DNA of 64,000 nucleotides, from assembly GCA_004009845.1 (NCBI GenBank), contig RMBW01000040.1:186001-250000 (forward strand). The letters run 5' to 3'. Below the pieces are notes generated by a model. It had not been told where the DNA came from and did no database searches. It saw only the letters and a program-made list of their open reading frames with translations. Source of the DNA: Davidsoniella eucalypti. Taxonomy: Eukaryota; Ascomycota; Sordariomycetes; Microascales; Ceratocystidaceae. Position 1 is the stretch's first letter; the number at the start of each line of letters is the position of its first letter. Made by a program: the position numbers and the translations under genes. Positions 27,401 through 38,353 of the stretch are shown here, one piece after another.

Positions 27401-30400
27401 TCTGACAAGCCAAAGATCAGTTGGACAACCCAGCTCTATCAACCGACCATGATTGCTGCTATCATGTTATCATTCCAGCATCACTGGAAGCATACGAGTA
27501 ACAGAATCAACCACAGTTTCCCGCCCCTCCCCGACTTGATCGACAGTACAGCCTTTCCCGGAACAGTTACAAATCCTCTCCTCAATCCTCTGTCTAATCT
27601 CATCGTCTTTCTTCTCCTCGGTAGCTAATGTTTGAGGAATGCGGGGGACGAGACGCAGCAATCATGGTACTTTGATTAATTGTACAGTCTTTATAGATAC
27701 TATGACATGACAAGGGCTTTGACAGGAAGACAAGAAATGCACTCATTCTCAAACAGCTCATTGCGTTAGTTTGGTGTACAATTGCATACATACATAGGTG
27801 CCCTGTAAAGCGACGTACTATATTGATGGTAAGCTTCCTTACTATCGTTTTACCACATGTAGGACCGCTAGATATGGCCCCTCCAGCAGAACAGGAAACT
27901 ATAGGGCTGGCAGCTACTAGGTGAGGCATTTGTATATCCGGGTAGTAGCTGAAACGTTAATGTTTTTCCCTTCTATCCTTCCTAATGACCAAGTATCGCG
28001 AGCAGGAGTTTGGGTCATGCATCTTGAGTAGCATTTTTCTTTTTCTTTTTTGCTTTTTTTTCTCTGCCTGTGTCTGTACCTTCCATCACAAATATAGAAC
28101 TAATTGGAAACTATAATGAAAGAAGGTTGATCTGATTTGATTATACTTGGCTATAATGAAAGAAGGTCTCGATGTCATACACGATATGCTGTAGCAAGTA
28201 ACACTCTGCTTGGCTGGCCTCTTCTATCCTTGTTTCTGCTCTGTTGCTTCGTGATCCGGTCGTGCAGAGAAACCCAGGGCTTCAAACCTGTCAATGCCGT
28301 CTTTTTCTCTTTTTTTTGTACTTGTACTGTCTTTGCCTGTTCTTTTGCATGGCCTATCTGGTCAGAGAAATACCAGGCCGGCTCTCTCTGTCTAGGATTG
28401 AGTATTGTTATTTTACAGGCGGACCGTCTTTCTGATACGTTGTGAGCCACCTATGACGCCACTGTTCACGTAGATCAATCTCCAAAAGGCCTTTGTATTG
28501 TATATCTGTATCCATATTATACAGCCCTTGTTGTCTTTCCTTGGCTTTAGCATGTGAGAGAGAAAATCTCAACTTAGTTATTCCCGCCTTTGCCTCTTGC
28601 TAAAACAGATATACAAATGTTTCCAACTCGGGAGCCCTCCTACCAGTACATCAACAGATCAGTCATTTTTCTCCTTCCGATTTCTTCTCATAGCTTGCAC
28701 GGTAGTTGTCATGTTCGCGGTTATGTATACGAAGTCTGACCGTAGTTAGTATGACGAAGCTGTTTCAATCTGCGTCGTCCTCTATTCCGTCGTGCTCTTT
28801 CAAGATCGAAATACACGTAACTACTACTAATCTTTGCAACATGCTACAGTTCCAAAGAAGGGTAAAATCCAGGCTAGAATGAGATGATCGCCGTCCGGTG
28901 GCTTCTAGCTTGAAAATCCCTTTCTCAGTCAGAAATTCCCAAAAGAAAAATGCATCTTTTTCTCGTGCGATACGTCAATTTTTCCATTATTTTTTTCTCC
29001 TGTGAACAAATATGTACTATGAAGGCCTCATTATTGACCTCATAATGGGATTTTAGGCCAAAACGTCATCCGGAGACGTTCATTCCCGTGGTCAGCAAAC
29101 CTTCTTCCATAGCCAATTATCAAGTCTATTATTCCGACAGCACAAACCATAAATTTGAATATATTTATTGCTCGAGAGAGGCAAATTTTGTACAGATGTA
29201 TATTATGTCTAATGAGTCTACTACCATTACTACTAACTACCAAACAATATAAAAATATAAAAGGGCCACTGCGGAGTTTCGACCAACCTGAAACATGCCA
29301 GCCCCCTCCACATCCACCACCACCTCCTCTTCCTCCTCGATCTATCATTGGCTAGCTAGTTCTAGGCCGTGTTCCCTTCTTATATACAGGTATGTATGTG
29401 TCTATCCACAAAAAAGAGAAGAGCAACCGGGTCGGAAAAAAAAGACAGGTTTATATCTTTTTGTTTTTCTTTTCCGCAAAACATAAACACAAACACAGAA
29501 CGAGGACTTGTCCATGACATGACGCATGCCCCTGTTCTTCCTATGGCCTAATACATATGTACACATACGTTGATCTATGTGTAGGCCTTCAAGTGATATC
29601 AGCTGTAGTAAAAGTATATATCTACCACTACAAAAGTAAGCCATATAGGAAATGAGTAATACACGATAATAAAATACGGTACTGAACAGTCCTATATAGC
29701 CTACACACATGACCTACATCTCACCGTAAGAAGTACTTTAGTTCACCGCATATCAAGCTTATTTCCCTCTCCAATCCGATATTACAGGGCCGAGAAATTA
29801 CTTTACATCTATCAGTCAATAAAAAGGCTTTCAAATCAACAAATAAAATATACCAAAGTCTATATATGTATATATGTATGTGGACATCTGTATCTTATAC
29901 GCAGATACGCACGTCGACACTTCTAATCTGATACTCACCGTCTCTTCACATCCGAATTATCATAATAACATACGCACAGCCGATGCCAGCCATAGCAACC
30001 AAACACTCTGTTTTGTTTCATCATCTCTTGTTTCTTCTTGTTGACTTGAAAGTAAACAGCCATCATGTCTTCGTCAACTTTCTTTCTCCTTCTGAAAATT
30101 CCAAGTAAATATATTCACAATGACTATCAACGGTAAGCGCATGTATCATCTTACAACTTCTAATTAAGCCTAAGCCCCTCCTTGTTTTATGTGCTGTATT
30201 GAGAATCAACACTGCCTAGCTATATCGCCAGTTCAACCCATACTATCACAATCGTCATGCCATGATACATGTAATGTCTTCTCAGGACTAGGGTTCTAGA
30301 GACTCTAGGTCTAGTGTCTTGAAACGCCGTCTTTCTCTCTCTTCTGCCTATATCTAGCTGCTTACTACTTGGTCTGTGATGTGTACACATGCTTTCTAAC

Positions 30401-33400
30401 AACCTTCTAACAACCAAACAAAAACATCATCATTCTCATATTTGAGGAAGGCTCCCCCTCTCTTCTCCTCTTACTCTTCCCCCTCACAAATTGTTCCATG
30501 GACCTCAGCAACAACCAGGCTAGGCTTGCTAATACTAAGCAAGCAGAAACTTTCGAGTCTGTCGTCAGGTTCCAAAAAGCTTTTCTCTGCCCCCCTTGTA
30601 TCATATCCCAGCGATAACCCTTGTCAATGTTGCCCTTTTTAGTCTCTTTTGGTCGCCTCCTGCCGTTGCCACTTAACTTCACCAAACATTCCTAGGCCTT
30701 GTAGCCGGACATGTGCTGATCATCAACCTGGGTCTTCTTTCGCTAGCAGCTATTTATTTACTTTGATTGGCTTTACCATGTCGGTATAATTTGCTTCTTT
30801 CTGCTCAAAACATGTACCATCCATCTAGAGACAAGGCTGTGTCTGTTCCAAAGAAGGCGACGATGATCGTCTGCCATAGATACCATGAAAGACACAATAA
30901 TAGATACCATGCCAGGATGGAAAACAGGAGTATGAATCTAGCTAGACTTTAGAAACGTCTCCTTCTCACTTGTTACGTTACGGTCGACGCTCGTCTAGTC
31001 TCGAACACAACTCGGACTGACTTCAGCTTGATATCCCTTGATGAGCAATAGGTGAATCTCTGCTATGTTTGGTAACTATTTTTGCTCTTTCTTCTAGAAT
31101 ACAGTCTATCAGATCTAGAAGAATGACATCTTCAAGCAGCCTCTGTCAATATCTTAAGTTCCTGCCTACTAAATGTAATCGGGATTCACCTACTTCCTCT
31201 GATCTCAAAATATCGCTCATCCTTGCTCTAGAACCGGTGATATATTGTCGACAATAACTATATCACGCAACACTATCCACTCTAAAAACAATACTGCATT
31301 TTCCATATGAAGTTCTATACTAATCTACAAAATTAAATGGACACGGCCATATGTTAAGCACATATCAGATGGAGACTCGATATAGAAAGAAAAAACGATG
31401 TTAACCCTTGTGTATGTGTCTTAACCCTATATAGATACATCTCTAACAACAATTTTTTTTATTGAAATGAAAACCAAACATCCAGCCTACTTTTTTTTTT
31501 TTTTTTTTTTTTAATTCACTTATCTTATGGAGCTATAGAGCTATGAAGACATCCAGCCTACATAACTATGTAGTTCAAGAGAATATCAGAAAGAAAACCT
31601 TCATCGGGGACTCTATAATGTTAACTACGCCCGCCTTCGTCTAATAATGACAAAACATCGCTATATGGAGATGATTGACATTGAAAAAGAAGCCTCTCTG
31701 TCAAGCTACACTGGCATTTACTTATACAAAGACCAACTTCTTTTCCTTGATTCTTTCTATATTCTACGTAAGGGGAGGAAGAAATGTTGTCAGGCATTTT
31801 CGACTTCAGACCAAGACTTTGAATCTCGATTACAAACCATACATGTGCGTCTGTAATGTATGATAGATCTCATTGAACCAATCAAAGTTCTGCGCGCGTA
31901 CTGGGATTACCACAGAAGAAACCGAAGTGGAAAAAAACGCGAGCTCACTTTAAGTCCTGGCTTTTCCTTATCTCAACTGTTCGAGAGCTAGCTGAGAAGA
32001 AAATGCTACCAGACGCTAAGAGAGGCTTTGGAAACTCCCCACAATGGATTCAACGCCTGGTCCCTTTTTTGCCTTACCTGTTCATTATTAAAGAACTATT
32101 AACTAAGTATGAGAGGGTCTCGTAAAAAAAGAGGCTCGTGCTCTTTTCATGTTCAAAGTTCTTGGTCCTGGTCTGGTCCTAAAATTGCCCAAGTATTTGT
32201 TTTTACTTGGTAACGTCGATATACAGAACATATGTAGGATAGTATTTATTTTTTACAAAGTACATTAGACCAGACCACTCAGATGTCACCGACTGCCATA
32301 TTGATTTTATATTACTCGAAAAACCGACAGGTAGACTATCACATATGACAAGATACACTGGAACATGTATATAAGAAGGAATTACAAAGAAGGAAGCTTG
32401 CAAAGGGAGCTTGGAGGCAATAGACGCTCAAGCTCTGTGCCGTTGTTGCCCATCTTAATCGGATCTTGGTTGGTAGACGGGCCATTCATCTCGCCTGGCA
32501 CTGCATTTGTATTTGTTTCTCTCACCTGAAGCCACCAAAAGTTGTTCCCTGGGACTCATAAGAAAAGAAATAAAAAAGCAATTATCTGTTCCTTCTCGTG
32601 GAATTTATAGAGCAACGTCTCGTTATTAGTGCCACTCACTAGGTTTATATTGAAAGGCTGTGCCTTGTATGCGTATGCCTGTAGTATAACATATGTAGCA
32701 GTTACATATAAATAGGCATAGAAAGTGCTACTTTTGATATATCAGGAAGGGAACATTCAGCGACTTTCGTAGTATTTCGTTTTTATTTGTTTTTATTACA
32801 TTAGGCCATGAGGAAGCAAACATATCGTCAGAAAAGAAGAACGCGACAGCTAGCTTCAAAGAGGAGGGTATAAATATGTAGAATATTGTGTGGTAGACAT
32901 GAGGTTATAATACCGGCGTTATCGATTTAATTGGAAGTTCTATCCGCCATCACAACCCTAATTAATGAGCTACTCTGTCGCTTTCCCCCCAAGTTTACTG
33001 ATATCTTATGCCGCATGAGCCCCTCGGACCTGCTCCGCCCGAAGTTTAAGAAAAATATTTGATTTGATATTCTGTAACAGTTAAAAGAAAAGAAACATAC
33101 ATTAACCAATGATAATCCACATATGTCTTTACGATGACCCCCCTCCCCCCAAAACCGAGTTTTTAATTGACATTGCCTTTTGTCCAATGATGTCTAGTGA
33201 TATTTTATCCCACCACGTTTGTACAATACAGTGCATGATGACATGTAGTGCTGATTTTATCACGCATATCATCTCGTATTTGCTGTGGCCTCCCGCTGCC
33301 TATCATGGATGGATTGGTACTGGATCACTGTCCATTTCTGGATTAAGAAAACTGGCCACAGCACGCGATTGGTATACTTTATTTTATAGCCAATGCAAAT

Positions 33401-34268
33401 AAGTGACACAAGCCGTACTAATACGGCAAAGGCTTATGGATAAGGTCAAATCGAACAGAACGCAAAGAACAAGACAGTTATAGTGTCTGAAGGATGTATC
33501 TGTCTGCCTAAACGACGTTATATTTGAATATCAGAGACATAATACATACGAAGAGATTAAGTTAAAACTTACGCATTGGGTTGAATGGCCATGAATATAT
33601 TTCATCCGTATATGCGGCCGTATATTGCGCGAATGTTCGTGTAACTTTGATAGATCCCAACTCGTATTATCCTCTGTTATAGTATATCTTCCCACTATCA
33701 TCTCTCGTATCTATATTTGTATATATAATTTAAAGTCTACTTACTGTTATCCCATAGCAATACTACGGGATGCTCTAGCTGAAAGCACCCGACTGGTGAC
33801 GTCTCTTGGTCAACTTCAGATAGCGGCTATATATACACGCATATTTATAGCATATCCTATACTATAACCCCCAATGTCCGATATTGCAGCCAGGTGAACT
33901 CTCTACCCAGTGTTTCCGAGTCTGTCTATATATGGCTCTAGGATTTGCGATCGGTTTTGGTATACTTTTACAGCAAAAGCTAAAGACAACTTGCCCGAAA
34001 GGCTACCGGACCTCGGATCGGCATGGGTATGGACCTCGGCGGACTATACCAGAAGACTGTGCCTGCTATATTTGATTTGATTTGATTATATTTAACGTCT
34101 ACCATCACTAAGATCATACGACGCCGGATTTGTTACCGGATAGATATTTAAAGTCGACAAACTCAATAGCTTTGTGTGTGCAGGACGACAACGTCCCCTA
34201 GCCCCGAAGAACTAGTGGTCCATATAAATTATAATCTATATAAACTCACCAAGTTCCCTAATTCTCCA
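24421..34268. other. Gene desert, no supported gene
   Basis: About 9.8 kb with only short, domain-free open frames. Noted structure: a 17-bp direct repeat (28111-28127 and 28151-28167), a Pro-rich frame at 29155-29355 that is just a CCTCCA-type simple repeat, and the poly(T)/direct-repeat insertion at 31478-31561. No tRNA-like T-loop with matching arms and no transposon proteins were found. Confidence 0.5.
31478..31561 (-). mobile_element. Small retroposed insertion: poly(A) tail flanked by 13-bp target-site duplication
   Basis: The 13-mer ACATCCAGCCTAC occurs at 31478-31490 and again, perfectly, at 31549-31561. Between them are 58 bp: a run of 22 T directly after the left copy (31491-31512) and 36 bp of unique sequence. 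Read on the minus strand this is a short body, a poly(A) tail of 22, and flanking duplicated target, which is the signature of LINE-type target-primed retroposition of a strongly 5'-truncated RNA. The body is too short to identify the source. A chance or slippage origin for the T-run is possible, but the perfect flanking repeat argues against it. Confidence 0.5.
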
Positions 34269-34387
34269 ACATACGACCATAGCTGATAGAAAGCACGGGA
34301 TCCCGTCCGCTCTCCCTTAGTTAAACTATCGAGCGCCCGATCAGTACTACGGTGGGTGACCACGTGGGAATACCAGGTGTTGTATGT
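34269..34387 (+). rRNA. 5S ribosomal RNA gene (dispersed copy)
   Basis: About 119 bp that reads as a fungal 5S RNA. It starts ACATACGACCATAG and ends GGTGTTGTATGT, which pair to form helix I. Inside are GGATCCCGTCCGCTCTCCC, TTAGTTAA, GTACTACGGTGGGTGACCAC and GTGGGAATACCAGG, matching conserved 5S loop and box A/C regions that also form the internal Pol III promoter. A T-rich Pol III terminator (CTTTCTTTTT) follows at 34391-34400. Scattered single 5S genes are normal in filamentous ascomycetes. Whether this copy is functional or a variant needs comparison with other 5S genes of the same genome. Confidence 0.85.
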
Positions 34388-34750
34388 ATGCTTTCTTTTT
34401 AGCTACTTTTTGTTGTTTCTTTCGCGTTGGAATCGAAAATTTTGATTGAAAAGAGGATGATACAAATGTGCCTGTGTTACATATGACTAAGCAGATGCTT
34501 AGGATAGACGACAAGGGTTAGACAACTGTTGTAATCAGAGGTTGTTGGTTAAGGTCCCTCTACGTCTAACGATCCACTAGGGTTGGATCCACGTGATCTA
34601 TATAGAGGCGTCAAGCGATGAATAAGATAGACAAATAGTAATCATATGAAAGTAGTTGGATAATAACGAAGTATTACGTGCAAAGTTGAGTCTAAGGCAT
34701 ATATCATAATTGATATAATGGCAACTGGTGAATGCTTCTATCTACTCCAA
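34388..34750. other. Short intergenic between 5S gene and AAA ATPase remnant
   Basis: Nothing beyond the 5S terminator is seen. The CTAGGGTTGGATCCACGTGATC stretch near 34577 contains a CACGTG E-box, of unknown relevance. The 3' end of the AAA remnant abuts this segment. Confidence 0.4.
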
Positions 34751-37277
34751 TCAAAACCAATCTTCGTACATGGCCTGCTTGTTCCGATTCTTTTCATCTC
34801 TAATCATCTTAGACATCCCACTAACACCTTCGTATGCAATCCCAATTGCATCCGGTAGAGAGAGTTTAGGCCCTTTTGATCCGGGATACTTCTTCATGAT
34901 CAACGCAGTATTCACAATATTGCGGACCTGTCTTGAATTCAATGTCCCATTCTTCTTTGTCCAAACTCTTACTTTCTTCATGACAGAATTGATTTCATCT
35001 ATAGTCACGTGATCTTTATTAAGTGCGTAGATCCATACTTGATCCATGTGAGCCTGATTATTGGCGAAAGATTGGAAATGCTGAGAATAGACGATTCTGG
35101 ATTCGAAGGCTGGGTCGATATGGTGGATTTGGTTTGTAGTTAGGAATATGATACCCCGGAATTATTCAATCTTGCTCAGGAAGGCTACATGAATGGTGTT
35201 TTGGTTGGTTAGCTCATGTACCGTTTTAGTCGTCAAGCTAGTGTACACATTTCTCACCTGCAACTTGAGCACTTTGTTCAGGATTGTTCACCGTTCTTTC
35301 GGTCATTAGAACTTTTGCTTCATCTAAAAGCAGAATGGCTCCCCATTTGTGAGCCTGTTCAAACGCATCATCAAGCAGCTCACTACGGTCATCTGATGGC
35401 ATGAGCTGTGAAACGTCAAGGCGATACAAAGGACAACGGCATGCTTTGGCTAAGCATCGTCTTTCCAGTTCCTGGAGGCCCATGTAGAAGAACAGTCAGA
35501 CCGGCACCTTTGGTTAGATAGTCCCTTCTCTCTGTTCTTTTGTTTTTGACGTCATCCCTATCCAGTATGACATCGTCTTCATTTGGCTGTGACAGTACTC
35601 TATACTCATCATGGATACGACTGACATGAGCATTCACAAGCCTCTGCAATGCAGTAACTTTGGTGGCGTTTTCTTCAAGACAGACATATTCGCTGAAGAT
35701 ATCATCAAGCCACTTAGGATCACTCAAGGTACCGTGGTGGAACATCAGGACGTAGTAAGTGTTGTCGGCTAGACTGAATGCGAGTATGTAGTTTTCGCAC
35801 ATCATCCAATCATCTGGCTCCATGATTTCAAGCGTGGGCATCTCACTCGGCCTTTCTTGGCCTGGCTTGACAGGGGCCTTCGCCTTATATCTTTCCAAGT
35901 TCAGTATGGTACTAGCCCGACGTATCGTCTGAGGAGGGTCAGATAGAAGGGTCTGAATGGAGCCAGTAGATGGTATCTCAGTGAAAGGAGCCTTGTCTTC
36001 GTCAACCACAGTAAGATCCATTGACGTATATATGCTCGGATCAATGATGACCTGGGCATTTACCTATATGATTGTTAGCACATAACGCCATAACATTAGC
36101 CACAGATATGAATATTTACCCATTTTCTATCTCGTACATCAACTTCATAATCTTCTCTCTTGATGGCAAATCCCGAGAAATCCTTGACACGAATGGGGCT
36201 CACATAGGCGTCTCCGCTTTGCTTCGCACAAAGTAAATCGTGCCAGTATTTACCCTGTTCCTTGACCTTGCTCAGGATTGAGATTCTTTTGTCATCGGGT
36301 AGACACTTTAGAGGGAAAACATCGAGCTGGGTGATATCCTGAGAATGATCAAACGCGCTGATCTCATGCCTGCGAATAACATAGCGGAACTTGGCTCCGT
36401 CAAACCCAACGCCTTTCCATGTGATGCGGTAATCATCACCGGAACTGCCAAAGCTAATGGCCTTGCCGAGCTCATACTGTCCATACTCCTTCCTGACCAG
36501 CCAGTCTCCAACGCTAAAGATGTACCAGAGCTCTTCCACACCCATGATAGTCTGCGTCTCTATAATTTCGTCGTAACGTAGAGCACCGGCTCTGAGCTCT
36601 GGGTAGCGATCGAATACACCCATGAATGCCTTGATGTCTGCATCAAGCTGAGGGCTTTTATCTGGGTTGTCAACTAACGACAAGACAATTTGCCCACGGC
36701 ATTTAAGCAAGGCTTTGATGTCGGTGAATATGATTTTCTTAGACTTGAAGTATAGATGCACCCAACTAGTATTTTCCTGGAGACTCGGCCAGTCGAAGAT
36801 GGCTTTGGAAAGCTCGCAAACCCCAATTTTGAATGCCATGAAACGCTGATCATCATTGGTGATGTAGCGGAATGTAGGGCGTCGGACCGAGGTCGGTCTA
36901 GCGACAGGAGTTATACTATGAGTGCCACGTACATAGTAATGTTCATATGTCTTCATGTCAACCATTTGAGTATAGTGACAAAACCGAACTAGCGGCTGAC
37001 CATCTGCGTCTAGACTTCCCTCATCATAGCCCTCCGATTCTTCTTCATCGTCGGTATCAACATCAGTGTCTACCTTGAGATCTTCAGGCTCTGAATCTTC
37101 AGGCTCTAATTCTTCGTGATATCCGTCGGTATGTTGTAAGTTGTCATCTTCGCTGGTGGTTGAAGGGGCTGGAGTTGATTTCGGACCAACGGCTTTCTCT
37201 TCAAGAGCTTGCAGCCGCTTCATTAACTCTGTAATTATTGCAGGGTAATCTATCGTCTCGTCAATTGCTTCTGGCAT
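34751..37277 (-). pseudogene. Decayed AAA+ ATPase with DUF7025-type N-terminal region
   Basis: Exon 1 is 37277-36120 and exon 2 starts at 36063 (56-bp intron). The N-terminal half has a coiled-coil-like start, an acidic linker, and a region like fungal DUF7025 (VEELWYIFSVGDWLV, then DVFPLKCLPDDKR). The ATPase Walker A is LLHGPPGTGKT near 35480. Directly after it the frame breaks: the Walker A frame runs to a stop at 35416, while the expected continuation (CPLYRLDVSQL, Walker B AILLLDEAKVL) lies one base out of register. A 73-bp intron (35257-35185, branch GCTAAC) joins the next exon, which has TAA at 35164-35162 where the family normally has Tyr in a LEYF-type motif. The open frame then continues (GIIFLTTNQ, PAFESRI, lid segment NSRQVRNIVNTA) to 34751. 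Two independent lesions make this a pseudogene unless they are assembly errors. An upstream in-frame TTG-initiated extension was ignored; the ATG at 37277 gives MPEAID. Confidence 0.8.
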
Positions 37278-37403
37278 TGGAAATATGATAGCAAGTGGGA
37301 AGTTGGTGAAGAACTTGAATGTTGGGTTGTAATGGTGATTGTGGGAGGAGGTGTCAGATAGATATTTAGCATATTTTGGGCAGGCAGAGGTATCCACAAA
37401 CAG

Positions 37404-37715
37404 ATGGGAAGAGGAAGTGAGCCAACCCCGGCCTGGTGCTACTGCAACCAGAGCTTCAAGCTACATAGAGCCAGCACTCCAGCAAACCATCTCTATCACT
37501 AGAGGTGCGGATAGTGATCCTACATCATACAATGTAACTAATGGCGCATTGTTGTTGAAGTTCAAGCTACTCTTCTTGAGAGATGCTGGTCCCAATGAAA
37601 CAGATATAGTTCTTGATATCCCAAGTCTACAGATGTTTGCATATCATGTCTGGCTTGAAGTTGAAAACTAAATAGCTTGCTACTTTGTATTTACCAATAC
37701 ACAGGTTTATGATTC
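37404..37715 (+). pseudogene. 5'-truncated copy of the tandem PD-(D/E)XK-like gene
   Basis: From about 37404 the sequence matches the last third of exon 2 of the two complete copies downstream (from WEEEVSQPRPGA to the stop at 37669-37671) plus about 44 bp of 3' flank ending near 37715. The match to copy B is roughly 95% by eye. The first exon, intron, catalytic-type region and promoter are missing. The breakpoint lies about 127 bp upstream of the ATG of the neighbouring AAA remnant, so the rearrangement cut into that gene's 5' flank. A short peptide could be read, but it has no start of its own. Confidence 0.85.
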
Positions 37716-38043
37716 GTATACTCTCACACTTGTTGCCATAGCCTGCCTAACTAAGCGAGTATATCCCGAATGCGGGCATACTAAAAGTAAAGCTAGTTCA
37801 TGTTATGAAACTAGTGGGGCCAAATGATCAAACTAGTAATGAATACAAGCCACTTGATTGAATCTCTGTGTTGAAATGGTATGCTAATTGAAATTTTTGT
37901 TTCTGACAATTTTTTCCTTCAGCTCCGCAGGATGCTCAAGGCGAAGTCCTGGTTACACTATCAAAACATGACGAATTCAGAAACTACTGTTAACAATATG
38001 CCATCACGAATTGCAAAGGCTACAGTACAAGCAAATATGGATG
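37716..38043. other. Intergenic between truncated copy and tandem unit A
   Basis: About 330 bp, AT-rich, with no gene or repeat recognised. The last bases before 38044 are weakly similar to the A/B junction near 39341. Confidence 0.4.
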
Positions 38044-38061
38044 CGTCTATCGCCAAGTCCG

Positions 38062-38168
38062 TTCTTATTTATTTATTAGTTTGTTTATTTATTAGTTTGT
38101 TTATTTATTAGTTTGTTTATTTATTTATTAGTTTGTTTATTTATTTATTTATTAGTTTGTTTATTTGT
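38062..38168. repeat. Minisatellite of TTTATTTATTAGTTTG units
   Basis: About five units built from ATTAGTTTGTTT plus a variable number of TTTA tetramers. The homologous place in unit B (39368-39395) has only about one unit, so the array has expanded or contracted since the duplication. Confidence 0.85.
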
Positions 38169-38192
38169 TGCCGATGAACTCTTCATATCAAT

Positions 38193-38237
38193 CACGTGAG
38201 AGTGTCTGTAATGATGACGTAATAATTTGATATAAAA
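38193..38237 (+). promoter_or_regulatory. Core promoter of copy A: E-box, CRE/ATF-like site and TATA box
   Basis: CACGTG at 38193-38198, TGACGTAA (ATF/CREB-like) at 38215-38222 and TATAAAA at 38231-38237, about 117-160 bp upstream of the ATG. The same three elements with near-identical spacing recur in copy B, which supports their being the promoter. Binding factors are inference. Confidence 0.5.
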
Positions 38238-38281
38238 GTCACAAAATTGCTAGCACCTTTCAACTTTCTTCCTACACTTCT

Positions 38282-38320
38282 ACAAACACTACCAAACACT
38301 ACCAAACACTACCAAACACT
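38282..38320 (+). repeat. ACCAAACACT decamer repeat in the leader of copy A
   Basis: Four near-perfect 10-bp units in the 5' leader. Copy B has an interrupted version of it (39509-39541). Confidence 0.8.
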
Positions 38321-38353
38321 ATTATACCCCTTTCATCGCCATCGCTCGCCATC

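Noticed and set aside
29155..29355. Proline-rich frame (PPPHPPPPPLPP)
   Set aside because: Produced by a CCTCCA-type simple repeat in noncoding sequence; only 66 codons and isolated.
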